NCBI RefSeq assembly: GCF_000177235.2
Contig: NC_014829.1
Location: 992,001-1,056,000 of the forward strand
Length of the DNA: 64,000 nt
Origin: Evansella cellulosilytica DSM 2522
GTDB lineage: Bacteria; Bacillota; Bacilli; Bacillales; Salisediminibacteriaceae
Direction: 5' to 3'
The first letter of the stretch is position 1. The number at the start of each line of letters is the position of its first letter. This document shows, one piece after another, positions 16,919 to 25,397 of the stretch. The position numbers and the translations under genes are program-made. The notes under the pieces were generated by a model that worked only from the letters and a program-made list of their open reading frames with translations, did not search any database and had not been told where the DNA came from.

Positions 16919-17533
16919 ATGATAAAGGAAGACATCAGTGCAATCATATTAGCGGCAGGGACCTCGACAAGGATGGGGACGGAGAAGCAATTACTACCAA
17001 TACGTGGCCAACTTATGTTAGAGCATGTAATAGAAACAGTAAATGCGCACCGTTTTAAGGAAATTGTCGTCATTGTCGGACATAAAGGGAATGAAATACG
17101 ACAAGCTGTTCGTACGGAAGATGATAGGCTGAGGTGGGTGATGAATGACCATTTTGTAAAAGGCCAATCTACTTCTTTTAATTGCGGTATAAATAGTGTT
17201 ACTAAAACAATTCCTTCTGCGATTGTCTTTTTAGCAGATCAGCCGTTTATTTCGAAGGAGACAATTTCTACTATTATACTGAAAGGTAGGAAGTTAGCTG
17301 AAAAGAAAACAGATCCTTACGTAATAAGGCCTTTATATAATGGGCAGCAAGGGCATCCTGTTTTTATCGGAAATGTGCATCAATTACCGCTTCCATTTTT
17401 GGCTAGTGATAAAGGGGGGAAAGTGTACATTGAAAAAATAAAAACAGTGGAAAAGCTTGAAGTCAATGACCCGAATGTTGTTTTTGATATTGATACTAAA
17501 GAAGATTATGAACATGTGATTAAGAAAAAATAG
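16919..17533 (+). CDS. Molybdenum cofactor nucleotidyltransferase (MobA/MocA/PucB-like)
   Basis: A 204-residue NTP transferase expected to convert the molybdenum cofactor to its cytosine or guanine dinucleotide form for a molybdenum hydroxylase. The nucleotide-binding signature IILAAGTSTRMGTEKQLLPI is near residue 10, and FLADQPFIS (catalytic Asp) and GQQGHPVFIG follow. The likely start is ATG 16919, with TAGGTG 8 bases upstream; the ATG at 16901 overlaps the stop of the XdhC gene and is less good. Its role matches B. subtilis PucB. Partner oxidoreductase genes must lie elsewhere. Confidence 0.88.
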   Translation: MIKEDISAIILAAGTSTRMGTEKQLLPIRGQLMLEHVIETVNAHRFKEIVVIVGHKGNEIRQAVRTEDDRLRWVMNDHFVKGQSTSFNCGINSVTKTIPSAIVFLADQPFISKETISTIILKGRKLAEKKTDPYVIRPLYNGQQGHPVFIGNVHQLPLPFLASDKGGKVYIEKIKTVEKLEVNDPNVVFDIDTKEDYEHVIKKK

Positions 17534-17582
17534 ATTGTTATATTATTTAACGAACATCATGCGAAGACATTTACTGATCATT

Positions 17583-17588
17583 TATAAT
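17583..17588 (+). promoter_or_regulatory. Candidate -10 element of the structured leader
   Basis: A perfect TATAAT lies 26 bases before the leader RNA described next. The -35 region 17 bases upstream (near 17560) is poor. It would start a transcript at about 17595 directly ahead of the folded RNA. Confidence 0.45.
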
Positions 17589-17613
17589 AAATGTAAGTTA
17601 ATAGTTTTCTTAT

Positions 17614-17713
17614 TTTTTTCGGGAATCTCTAAGTGCGACTTTTGAGGTTTCTACGATGATCCCGTTAATTCCTAACTACGAAGAAGAATGCACCCCCCTG
17701 TGCATTCTTCTTT
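17614..17713 (+). ncRNA. Purine-riboswitch-like leader with overlapping terminator
   Basis: The order of elements matches a purine riboswitch. TTTTTTCG (17614-17621) can form P1 with CGAAGAAG (17679-17686). A P2 arm has a 7-base loop and ends TTTTGAGG. The J2/3 sequence TTTCTAC is exact. The L3-like CCCGTTA resembles CCGTAAA, and J3/1 AACTAC resembles GACTAC. A perfect 13-bp terminator, AAGAAGAATGCAC (17681-17693) with GTGCATTCTTCTT (17700-17712), shares the 3' P1 strand, the layout of a ligand-ON switch. However, J1/2 is GGGAAT instead of TATAAT, and P3 pairs poorly, so this is a variant or a decayed copy. It stands after the XdhC/MobA-like (purine oxidation type) genes and before a membrane protein gene. 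Confidence 0.45.
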
Positions 17714-17733
17714 GTATTGAAAAAATATTGGAA

Positions 17734-17793
17734 ATGATGCCACGCGTACTAGCGAGAAGGGCACTCCCCTACTTTTATGGGATGTGGCATCAT
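17734..17793 (+). other. Second stem-loop in the leader of the 17889 gene
   Basis: ATGATGCCAC (17734-17743) is an exact reverse complement of GTGGCATCAT (17784-17793), closing a 40-base loop that contains a further CCC/GGG pairing. No U-run follows. It may be an RNA regulatory structure for the membrane protein gene 95 bases downstream; I do not recognise its class. Confidence 0.55.
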
Positions 17794-17888
17794 GTCTTCA
17801 CCGCTTACAAGAAAAACTTGTTTATATGAGACAAGTCATCGGGTAAATGATGAAAAAGGTTAATAACCTGAAATGAGGGGGCACCTCG

Positions 17889-18605
17889 ATGACGATTGGT
17901 TCAATAGTAACGGGGATTATCTTTATTTTTATCCAATTCTTTGCCTCTAGATGGATTCCGTCGACTCGTATTCGGAGAGCCAAATGGTTATCACTTTCAG
18001 GGGGAATTGCGGTATCATACGTGTTTGTCTATGTTTTACCGGCGATGCATGAACACCAGGCTACATATGCCGAAGCAGACCATTTTGCAATGGAGTCGGA
18101 GCTTTATTCTGTAGGACTCCTCGGAGTGCTAGCGATATTTGGTATAAAAAAACTAGCACATTATAACCAATCGCGTGCTAGAAATAATCAGTTGTTTTTT
18201 GCAATAGAGCTTGGTTTTTTCTGTATTTACAACATGTTGATTTCTTATGTTGTTATTACGACCCAGGTGGCCGGCTGGCAGGCCGTATTTTATTCAACGG
18301 CTATCGGGCTCCATTTCTTGGCAGTTGCGCATGATCTTTGGCGTGAAAACGCGGAAATGTATGAACAGCTAGGTCGTTACTTTCTTGTCATTGCGATAGC
18401 AACAGGTTGGATAGCTGGGAATTTTTTTGTCCTCCCGAGCCCAGTGATATCAATGATTTTTGCGTTTGTGTCAGGCGCAATGATCATAAACGTTTTAAAA
18501 GATGAAGTACCGGCAAATGCTGATACACATTTTTCATCTTTTATGTTAGGGTCTGTATTATATACAGTAATCGTATTAACGTTAAAATTTTTCTTTGAAT
18601 GGTAA
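17889..18605 (+). CDS. Integral membrane protein, possibly ZIP-like
   Basis: A 238-residue membrane protein with about seven hydrophobic helices and a GAGGGGG ribosome site. The helices include GGIAVSYVFVYVLPAMHEHQ with two His after the helix, and a later FVSGAMIINVLKDEVP helix. These Gly-start, Pro-end helices with His resemble the core of ZIP metal transporters, but the resemblance is weak and I would not name a substrate. Its last 24 bases overlap the 3' end of the convergent pucR-type gene. It is preceded by an unusually long structured leader. Confidence 0.7.
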   Translation: MTIGSIVTGIIFIFIQFFASRWIPSTRIRRAKWLSLSGGIAVSYVFVYVLPAMHEHQATYAEADHFAMESELYSVGLLGVLAIFGIKKLAHYNQSRARNNQLFFAIELGFFCIYNMLISYVVITTQVAGWQAVFYSTAIGLHFLAVAHDLWRENAEMYEQLGRYFLVIAIATGWIAGNFFVLPSPVISMIFAFVSGAMIINVLKDEVPANADTHFSSFMLGSVLYTVIVLTLKFFFEW

Positions 18606-20264
18606 TGTCTCATTTTTTTCCTTCATCAATGATCTTACAAAGAAGGCAATGCGTAATCGAAGTGTTTCATCTTCTCCTTTAAAATCGATTCCTAAAATTT
18701 TCTCGCATTTTTTTATACGATAAATCACGGTGTTTCGATGGACAAACATCGATTTAGCCGTTTCAGCAATTTGACAGTTGTTATTTAAATAGATAGACAA
18801 AGTATTCATTAAATCTTCCTTTTCACGTTCTGGTGGAAAGGCTAGATCCTTTAATGATGACTTATAAAACTCCTCTAGCTTTTGCGTTGGAATTGCCCTA
18901 AATAGCTCTGCTAATTCTTTTACTCTATACGTTTTAATAAACCGTTTTTTACTTTCTCTATAGCCAGACCGTAATGCATCGACAGCCTCTTGAAAGGACG
19001 TAGAAATGTTTTTAATATTGTCTGTATAGTTGCTTACTCCAAATGAAAGGGCGGTATGCTGTGTTTCGTAAATGTCCATTTGGATGACATGAATCGTGTC
19101 TAATAAATTTTTCTCCGCTGTTTCGTGGAAGTTTTCCATCCCTATTAATAGTGTAAAAAGGTCACCCTTATTAAATACGATGCTTGTTTCGAACTGACTA
19201 GCTAATAATGACGATAATAGCTCATAAATTTGATCGCGTTTACTATTGATTTCCTTGTCTGATTGAAGTGGATGGGCGTCTACATAAAAATCAGAGGCAT
19301 CATCGATTTTAGACGTAATACAAACATAATGAAGCTCCTTTTTTAAGTCGTATTCACTTCCTCTATTAAATATCTCATCTTCGTTTTTCATCGTTCCTTC
19401 AACTAAGTCGGTAAAAAACTCATTTTTAATTCTTCTAGAATGTTGTTCTAGCGCATGTATTTTCATAAATTCATAGGAGATAACGTTAGCTGCCTGCTCT
19501 AGCGCTAATGTAGAAGAGTAGTCGTTTGTTAAAGGGGAGCCAAATAAAATAATATAGCCTTTTTGTTGATTAGTTGAGTGAATAGGATAAATCGATAGCT
19601 TTTCATACGTATTCATGTTGGACTTAGGTAATTCAATGACTTTATACTCATCGATATCTTCTTGATGAACGGTTTCATGTATATGCCAATAAATATCAAA
19701 GAATGTGTCTTTATTCAATTCATGAGAATTTGCCATAATATCAAGCCGGTAGTTCAGTAAAATAATAGGAACACGTAAAATGTTTGTTAAGCTTTCGATT
19801 ATTTTTGAGAAACCACCACCTGAAATAACAATGTTTGTAAACTGTCGATGAATGTTCATGGCATAATCTAATTCATTTGTTTTCTCTTTTAATATACATC
19901 CTAAACCTTCGTGCAGCATTTCCCCTAATGAAAAGTCGACACATAATTTGATGATAGGAAAATTTCTCTCATTAGCTAACGTGATCACTTCAGGTGGGAT
20001 GTTTTTTAAAAATCTGTTCGTTTTTATTCCTAGTCCAGCAGCACCTTTTTCTGTCATCACTTTTACAAGGCTGAAAAGCTCCTTTGGTGTATCTTTGAAT
20101 GGATAATCTGTCGTTAATAAAAACTGTTCAGGAGAAAGATAGTGGATGATATCTGTTTGATCTATCATATTCATCGACTGAACGGTTCTTGATAACCCTT
20201 TCATACCTGCTACTACTACAGCGCCCTTAAAGGTCGGCAATTTTAAAACACTTTCTAACCTCAT
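18582..20264 (-). CDS. PucR-family transcriptional regulator
   Basis: A 560-residue regulator. The N-terminal PucR domain occupies roughly residues 5-125 (start MRLESVLKLPTFKGAVVVAG), a GGDEF-like middle region follows, and the C-terminal PucR helix-turn-helix is at about 500-550 (AETAKSMFVHRNTVIYRIKK). B. subtilis PucR (about 531 residues) activates purine catabolism genes. I chose ATG 20264 since GGGGAG is 8 bases upstream; the longer frame starting near 20402 has no site. It is divergent from the amidase gene, which it probably controls, and not far from the XdhC/MobA pair, so a purine or ureide breakdown role is plausible but not shown. Confidence 0.9.
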   Translation of the reverse strand: MRLESVLKLPTFKGAVVVAGMKGLSRTVQSMNMIDQTDIIHYLSPEQFLLTTDYPFKDTPKELFSLVKVMTEKGAAGLGIKTNRFLKNIPPEVITLANERNFPIIKLCVDFSLGEMLHEGLGCILKEKTNELDYAMNIHRQFTNIVISGGGFSKIIESLTNILRVPIILLNYRLDIMANSHELNKDTFFDIYWHIHETVHQEDIDEYKVIELPKSNMNTYEKLSIYPIHSTNQQKGYIILFGSPLTNDYSSTLALEQAANVISYEFMKIHALEQHSRRIKNEFFTDLVEGTMKNEDEIFNRGSEYDLKKELHYVCITSKIDDASDFYVDAHPLQSDKEINSKRDQIYELLSSLLASQFETSIVFNKGDLFTLLIGMENFHETAEKNLLDTIHVIQMDIYETQHTALSFGVSNYTDNIKNISTSFQEAVDALRSGYRESKKRFIKTYRVKELAELFRAIPTQKLEEFYKSSLKDLAFPPEREKEDLMNTLSIYLNNNCQIAETAKSMFVHRNTVIYRIKKCEKILGIDFKGEDETLRLRIAFFVRSLMKEKNETLPFKEKF

Positions 20265-20419
20265 TTTCATCTCTCCCCAGAAAAGTACTGTTATGTTAAG
20301 AATACCGATAAATGTTTCTCTTATTGTAAATAATGTACAAGAAAAATAAAGGAAGGGTAACATTTGTGTAAGATTATATACATTTTTTTGAATTCTGTTC
20401 ATTTTATATGGGACAAGTT

Positions 20420-20425
20420 TATAAT
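20420..20425 (+). promoter_or_regulatory. Candidate -10 of the amidase promoter
   Basis: TATAAT lies 49 bases before the amidase ATG in the 209-base divergent space shared with the PucR gene. The -35 is weak, as expected for an activator-dependent promoter. Confidence 0.4.
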
Positions 20426-20473
20426 GGTGGTGTGTAGAGAAAAGACAGCTTCGAATAGAAAGGAGAGATCGGG

Positions 20474-21646
20474 ATGAACTACAACGCCTTTATCAGTGAG
20501 ATGGAAGTAAAGCGCACTACCAGTGGGAAACTAGTAGATAAGACTTTTGCAGTAAAGGATGTATTTGACATTAAGGGAATACCGGCCTCTGCAGGTAACC
20601 CAGATTGGTTAAAGAGTCATGAACCAGCTAACAGTAATGCTCCTGTTGTTGAGCAGCTATTGGCAGAAGGTGCAGCACTTCTAGGAACGACGATTACGGA
20701 TGAATTAATGTACAGCTTAAATGGGGAAAACATGCATTATGGTACACCAGTTAATCCAGTGGAACACACAAGGGTACCTGGTGGATCTTCTAGTGGATCA
20801 GCAGTGGCGGTTGCAGCAAACATGGTCGATTTTTCCTTAGGAACAGACACAGGAGGCTCTATCAGAATCCCTGCAGCTTATTGTGGGAATTTCGGATTTC
20901 GCCCAACGCATGGGAGTGTACGTATTGATGGAGCCATACCACTAGCTTCAAGCTTTGATACTGTTGGATGGATGACGAAGGATCCAGCACTGCTACATCT
21001 TGTTGGACAAGTAATTGTAAAAGGCGATGAACATCGAAATCAAGCATTTGATCATGTTTTTCTAGGAGAAGATTGTTGGGAACTAGTAAGTAAAGGGATG
21101 GTTCATGCATTAAAGCCATATGTCCATTATGTAGAAAGTGAGCTAACAGCTACAACTGGAAACGTCGCCAAGGAAGGGTTAATGGAGTGGAGTAATGTAT
21201 TCCGAACGCTACAAGGTTTAGAGATTTGGAAAACGCATGGAGAATGGATTGAAAAGGTACAACCAGAATTTGCCCCTGATATAAGAGCTAGATTTCAATG
21301 GGCTAGCGCATTAGATCCGTCACTAAAGGAGCCTAATGAGCGAATGAGAGAGGAAATCACTGAAGCTATGCAACAACTGCTAGGCGATCATACTATCCTT
21401 CTCATTCCTACAACTCCTGATATAGCACCAAAGCTTCACTTATCAGAGAATGAATTAGAAGATCGCCGTACTAAAACGATGCAATTAACGTGTATCGCAG
21501 GCTTAGCTAAATTACCTCAAGTTACATTACCATTAGGCCATACAGACGGCATCCCTACTAGTTTGTCTGTAGTTGCAGGCCAGGGAATGGATTTACCACT
21601 ACTAAAATGGGTCAAGAAGCACTGGCCAGCGCTATCAGCAATATAA
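20474..21646 (+). CDS. Amidase signature family hydrolase
   Basis: A 390-residue amidase. The Ser-cisSer-Lys triad is complete: Lys28 (AVKD), the Ser cluster of GGSSSGSA at residues 103-110, and the nucleophile Ser129 in GTDTGGSIRIP. It is shorter than GatA (about 480) and lacks its tRNA-related C-terminal part, so it is a small-molecule amidase. In purine and ureide pathways such enzymes act on ureidoglycolate- or allophanate-type amides; the substrate here is not known. The AAAGGAGAG site precedes ATG. The divergent PucR-type regulator is the likely controller. A clear terminator follows. Confidence 0.9.
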   Translation: MNYNAFISEMEVKRTTSGKLVDKTFAVKDVFDIKGIPASAGNPDWLKSHEPANSNAPVVEQLLAEGAALLGTTITDELMYSLNGENMHYGTPVNPVEHTRVPGGSSSGSAVAVAANMVDFSLGTDTGGSIRIPAAYCGNFGFRPTHGSVRIDGAIPLASSFDTVGWMTKDPALLHLVGQVIVKGDEHRNQAFDHVFLGEDCWELVSKGMVHALKPYVHYVESELTATTGNVAKEGLMEWSNVFRTLQGLEIWKTHGEWIEKVQPEFAPDIRARFQWASALDPSLKEPNERMREEITEAMQQLLGDHTILLIPTTPDIAPKLHLSENELEDRRTKTMQLTCIAGLAKLPQVTLPLGHTDGIPTSLSVVAGQGMDLPLLKWVKKHWPALSAI

Positions 21647-21721
21647 ATTCAACATTCATCATTTGTTTTCAATTTCTCCACGATTTACAGTAGCTAATTT
21701 TTTTATATTGAATATGAAATG

Positions 21722-21756
21722 AAAGGTAGCCAATGTATTGGTTACCTTTTTTTTAT
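21722..21756 (+). terminator. Terminator downstream of the amidase gene
   Basis: AAAGGTAGCCAAT (21722-21734) pairs with ATTGGTTACCTTT (21737-21749) with one mismatch and is followed by a T-run. Confidence 0.9.
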
Positions 21757-21885
21757 TGTTGGTGGAAAACACGTTATTGTTTTCTATGACTTTTGTTCAT
21801 AAAAAATTTTGTCGTAATTTTTAAAAGCTGGAATAGGTTGTACTATAAGTTTTTCATTTATATCGTGCTCGTGTGGGAGGTTGCC

Positions 21886-22527
21886 ATGAAAAAGGCTTTT
21901 ATCATCATTATAATGGTTGTTTTTATTTTAAGAGGATGTATTCCTGAAAAATATGAATCTCAAATTTTTCAGTTAGAAACGGACTCGTTACAGGAGGTTG
22001 GTGTTGTTGATACATCAACATATTATAGTAGCGATGATTTTCAAGTAGCTCTAGATGCCATCCCATTTCATCTCAACATCACCGAGGATCAGATCCCATT
22101 TGAAACGGATGGATTTACCGAAATAAACATCATTGACTTTGATAAACGGAAAAAAGTAGGTGTTGAATTTACAGCGATAGGGAAAGATCAAGGAACGAGG
22201 ACACGACTCATTATACAAGCCTATAACTTTGATTATCCTGGCTATAACAGCACAATGAAAAAATGGCTCGGTGATGGAACAGAAGTATATTTAGGTGAAA
22301 ACGTTGAAAATGATTTTGTCACGCTATCTTGGTTTGTAGATGATGAAGACGATGAACAAACATCAAAAGCAAAAACGATCAATCTCATATATGTTGACGA
22401 AGAAACAGAAAATAAGTTAGAAAGAGTACTAGAAATAGCAAATGAAATGAATGAAGCCGTTTGGGATGAACAATATTTTCCAAATCGTGAAGCGAGAAAT
22501 GAAGGGAAGCGAAGTGCTCGAGAATGA
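21886..22527 (+). CDS. Putative lipoprotein, unknown function
   Basis: A 213-residue protein with a short basic and hydrophobic N-terminus ending FILRGC, a lipobox-like site with an unusual Arg at -2. The remainder is acidic and hydrophilic (DDEDDEQTSKAK near the C-terminus), as expected for an extracytoplasmic protein. The ATG at 21886 has GGGAGG 7 bases upstream; the frame stays open a further 93 bases upstream but has no ribosome site there. I do not recognise the family. It is a monocistron in a poorly coding stretch. Confidence 0.65.
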   Translation: MKKAFIIIIMVVFILRGCIPEKYESQIFQLETDSLQEVGVVDTSTYYSSDDFQVALDAIPFHLNITEDQIPFETDGFTEINIIDFDKRKKVGVEFTAIGKDQGTRTRLIIQAYNFDYPGYNSTMKKWLGDGTEVYLGENVENDFVTLSWFVDDEDDEQTSKAKTINLIYVDEETENKLERVLEIANEMNEAVWDEQYFPNREARNEGKRSARE

Positions 22528-22800
22528 AAGGGAAATCAAGTTCGGAATGATGGTAAATCGGGTTAAGGGTGTTATGAAGGAACGATACTCAATAAATAAT
22601 GAAACAAAAGTTAAGCTGATTCATAGATACAAAAGCAACGACTCTTAATTAGTGATCCAAAATGAATAATCCGGTTTCTTATTATGTGAAAATAAGACAT
22701 GAGAAAGTAGTATCCAAGATATTAAGGAGTTATTAAAAAAATCTGTCATAACTAGCAATCATATGCATATTATTTAAAATACGTGAAGCAATCTTTATAT

Positions 22801-22915
22801 TTTTGTTGCAACACTTTATTTTTCAACAAAAGGAGTCCTTCAATCAAAAGGCACTGAAGAAGTGATCTGTACGTTTCAGTGGCCTCTTCAAAAGGAGGGG
22901 CTTTTTATTCATTCA
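22801..22915. repeat. Hairpins including a family B relative
   Basis: TTTTGTTG (22801-22808) pairs with CAACAAAA (22824-22831). Then GGCACTGAAGAAGTG returns as TTTCAGTGGCC (about 22850-22883), a shortened family B hairpin, followed by CTCTTCAAAAGGAGGGG and a T-run. It may end transcription from the lipoprotein gene. The 22528-22800 part of this gap shows no supportable gene. Confidence 0.55.
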
Positions 22916-22933
22916 TAAGGAGCGGTGGAAAAG

Positions 22934-23110
22934 ATGGAAGTAAAAGAAAAAATAGTTAACGAAATTGGATTGACGGAGGAAGAATATGAGATGTTTGTGA
23001 CATTTAAATTCAATTTAAGTCGAGCAGTCTCATCTAGTGATGCGAAGTATTATAAAGATAAACTAGAAATGCTCGCTGCGAAGGGAAGAGAAAGACTATT
23101 AAAGTCATAA
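22934..23110 (+). CDS. Small acidic/helical protein, unknown
   Basis: A 58-residue helical protein, MEVKEKIVNEIGLTEEEYEM then a Lys-rich end. AAGGAG lies 11 bases before ATG 22934; GTG at 22925 would be too close to it. No family is recognised. The perfect terminator right after it supports a real transcription unit. Confidence 0.6.
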   Translation: MEVKEKIVNEIGLTEEEYEMFVTFKFNLSRAVSSSDAKYYKDKLEMLAAKGRERLLKS

Positions 23111-23140
23111 CAACATAGATATATATAGCATTCCAGATGA

Positions 23141-23183
23141 AACTTTAATCAGCGTGAAAAAAGTGCTGGTTAAAGTTTTTTTT
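23141..23183 (+). terminator. Strong terminator before the tandem array
   Basis: AACTTTAATCAGC (23141-23153) pairs with GCTGGTTAAAGTT (23164-23176), one G-T pair, followed by a run of T. Confidence 0.92.
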
Positions 23184-23261
23184 GGGGGGTTCTGATAATT
23201 TTAGATTGATATTCCTAAAAATACAAATCAAGACGAACGATCTATACCATTGGTGTGGAGA

Positions 23262-23922
23262 AGCACTGTCAGAAAAAGCAGAAATAATTGTCTGAAGGTC
23301 ATCACACGAAGTCAATGCTACCCGAAAAAGCAGAAAAAATGTTCTGAAGGTCATCATACGAAGTCAATGCTACCCGAAAAAGCAGAAAAAATGTTCTGAA
23401 GGTCATCATACGAAGTCAATGCTGCTCGAAAAAGCAGAAAAAATGTTCTGAAGGTCATCATACGAGGTCAATGCTGCTCGAAAAAGCAGAAAAAATGTTC
23501 TGAAGGTCATCATACGAGGTCAATGCTACCCGAAAAAGCAGAAAAAATGTTCTGAAGGTCATCATACGAGGTCAATGCTACCCGAAAAAGCAGAAAAAAT
23601 GTTCTGAAGGTCATCATACGAGGTCAATGCTACCTGAAAAAGCAGAAAAAATGTTCTGAAGGTCATCATACGAGGTCAATGCTACCCGAAAAAGCAGAAA
23701 AAATGTTCTGAAGGTCATCATACGAGGTCAATGCTACCCGAAAAAGCAGAAAAAATGTTCTGAAGGTCATCATACGAAGTCAATGCTACCTGAAAAAGCA
23801 GAAAAAATGTTCTGAAGGTCATCATACGAGGTCAATACTACCCGAGAAAGCAGAAAAAATGTTCTGAAGGTCATCATACAAGTTGAATGCTGCCCGAAAA
23901 ATCAAAAATAATGTTCCAAACA
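23262..23922. repeat. 52-bp tandem repeat array, about 12.5 copies
   Basis: A direct tandem repeat with a period of exactly 52 bases. The marker GTCAATGCTA starts at 23311, 23363, 23415, 23467, 23519, 23571, 23623, 23675, 23727 and 23779, then 23831 and 23883 with changes. Each unit holds CGAAAAAGCAGAAAAAATG, then TTCTGAAGGTCATCATACG. CAGAA and TTCTG within the unit can form a small stem. Inner copies differ by one to three bases; both edge copies are more diverged. A period of 52 is not a multiple of three and stops are frequent, so it is not coding. There are no unique spacers, so it is not CRISPR. Confidence 0.95.
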
Positions 23923-24172
23923 AGAAGTCGCCATCGCACCTTAAGCAAAAGCGTGTCATATAAATAAGGCAACGCACCATCCGCCTTTTACCAAAAAAAT
24001 CGCAAGAAGTGAAGAAAGCGCTGCGCGAAAAAACAAACTAATAAGAACTACCCCGCGCGACAACAACCAATGACCACCAGACCAACACAGACAACTAACT
24101 CTCAAAATAAAAACTCATGTTTTCAGCTAAACATGTTAACAATACGGAGTAGTTTATCCGTTACAGAGGCTG
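23923..24172. other. Intergenic space between array and exchanger gene
   Basis: It holds a weak family A-like piece (GCACCATCCGCC at about 23971-23982) and a GC-richer patch with GCGCTGCGCG and CCGCGCG. An open frame at 24070-24258 has no ribosome site and overlaps the next gene; I do not accept it. Confidence 0.4.
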
Positions 24173-25138
24173 GTGTTTACATTGACTTATTTTTTATTAT
24201 TATTAGGGTTTGTTTTGCTTATAAAAGGCGCGGACTACTTTGTAGAGGGATCCTCTAAAATCGCAAGTCTTCTAAGGGTTCCACCGATGATTGTCGGCTT
24301 AACTATTGTTGCTTTTGGTACTGGTTCTCCCGAGGCAACGGTTAGTATCATTGCTGCGTTAGAAGGCAACGCCGGTGTTACGGTTGGTAACATTGTTGGA
24401 AGTAATATTTTAAATACTGCGCTAGTAGTTGGATTGACAGCATTTATTTTTCCGCTTAAAGTGCAAAGTGAAACGATACGGAAGGAAATACCATTTACGT
24501 TTTTAGCAAGTGTTGTTTTGTTAGTGCTCATTAGTGATACGTTTTTACAGCAAACAAATGTTAACGTCATTACGCGAAGTGACGGGATTATTTTTCTTTT
24601 GTTTTTTTGTATCTTTTTGTATTACATCTTTGAAGTTGCAAGGAATAGTCGCGATAAAACTGTAGAGGTTACAGTTGAGACGAGTAGAAAAGATTGGGGG
24701 AAAAATATCATCATTACGATAGCAGGATTAGCTGCTATTATTATTGGTGGGTATTTAGTAGTTGAAAGCAGTACGAGTATAGCCATTACTTTTGGAATGA
24801 GTGAAACGCTTGTTGGGTTAACGATTGTGGCCATTGGATCGTCGTTGCCGGAGCTTATTACGTCAATGGCAGCAGCACTAAAAAAACAAAGTGAGATTGC
24901 TATTGGTAATATTGTAGGTAGTAACGTATTTAACATTTTATTTGTTCTAGGGATATCCTCGATTATCACACCGCTACCTATTGATCAGAAAATATTTGCT
25001 GATATTTGGTTTATGATCGTATTAACGATTGTATTACTCATTTTTGCGATTACTCAATGTAAAGTCTCAAAAAGAGAAGGGTCTGTTTTAACACTTGTGT
25101 ACATTGCATACTTCGTCTTTATAATTATTAGAGGGTAA
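24173..25138 (+). CDS. Ca2+/Na+ (cation) exchanger, YrbG/CaxA type
   Basis: A 321-residue antiporter of the Ca2+:cation family. Two inverted homologous halves each carry the alpha-repeat signature: GLTIVAFGTGSPE with GNIVGSNILN near residues 41-82, and GLTIVAIGSSLPELITS with GNIVGSNVFN near residues 215-255. The acidic residue in each repeat (SPE, LPE) is the ion ligand. About ten helices. The start is GTG 24173 with GAGG very near; a TTG at 24182 is an alternative. Likely exports Ca2+ or exchanges Na+. Single gene with its own terminator. Confidence 0.92.
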   Translation: MFTLTYFLLLLGFVLLIKGADYFVEGSSKIASLLRVPPMIVGLTIVAFGTGSPEATVSIIAALEGNAGVTVGNIVGSNILNTALVVGLTAFIFPLKVQSETIRKEIPFTFLASVVLLVLISDTFLQQTNVNVITRSDGIIFLLFFCIFLYYIFEVARNSRDKTVEVTVETSRKDWGKNIIITIAGLAAIIIGGYLVVESSTSIAITFGMSETLVGLTIVAIGSSLPELITSMAAALKKQSEIAIGNIVGSNVFNILFVLGISSIITPLPIDQKIFADIWFMIVLTIVLLIFAITQCKVSKREGSVLTLVYIAYFVFIIIRG

Positions 25139-25210
25139 AAATGTGTCGATCTCCACACAAAGCTGTCCTACTTTTTCACAAAACATAAAAAATGAGAACG
25201 ATAACTAAGT

Positions 25211-25260
25211 CGTGTGTCGAAAAGGTCCATAATCCGGCGTTTACGACACACACTTTTTTT
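25211..25260 (+). terminator. Terminator after the exchanger gene
   Basis: GTGTGTCG (25212-25219) pairs with CGACACAC (25244-25251), followed by a run of T. Confidence 0.85.
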
Positions 25261-25397
25261 ACCGAAAATGAAAGAACACTAATCATAAAAAAATGGTATA
25301 CTTTTTCAAGAAACAATAATTAGAATAGAAGAAGTTAACATAACTATTAATAGATAAACATTTATTCGGAGTGCTGCCAAGAAGGAGTGAGTGTACG

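Noticed and set aside
22451-22648. Open frame overlapping the lipoprotein gene end
   Set aside because: No ribosome site, overlaps a better gene, composition atypical.
23262-23922. CRISPR array
   Set aside because: The full 52-bp unit is conserved, with no variable spacers between short repeats, and no cas genes are nearby.
24070-24258. Open frame before the cation exchanger gene
   Set aside because: It overlaps the exchanger start in another frame and has no ribosome site.
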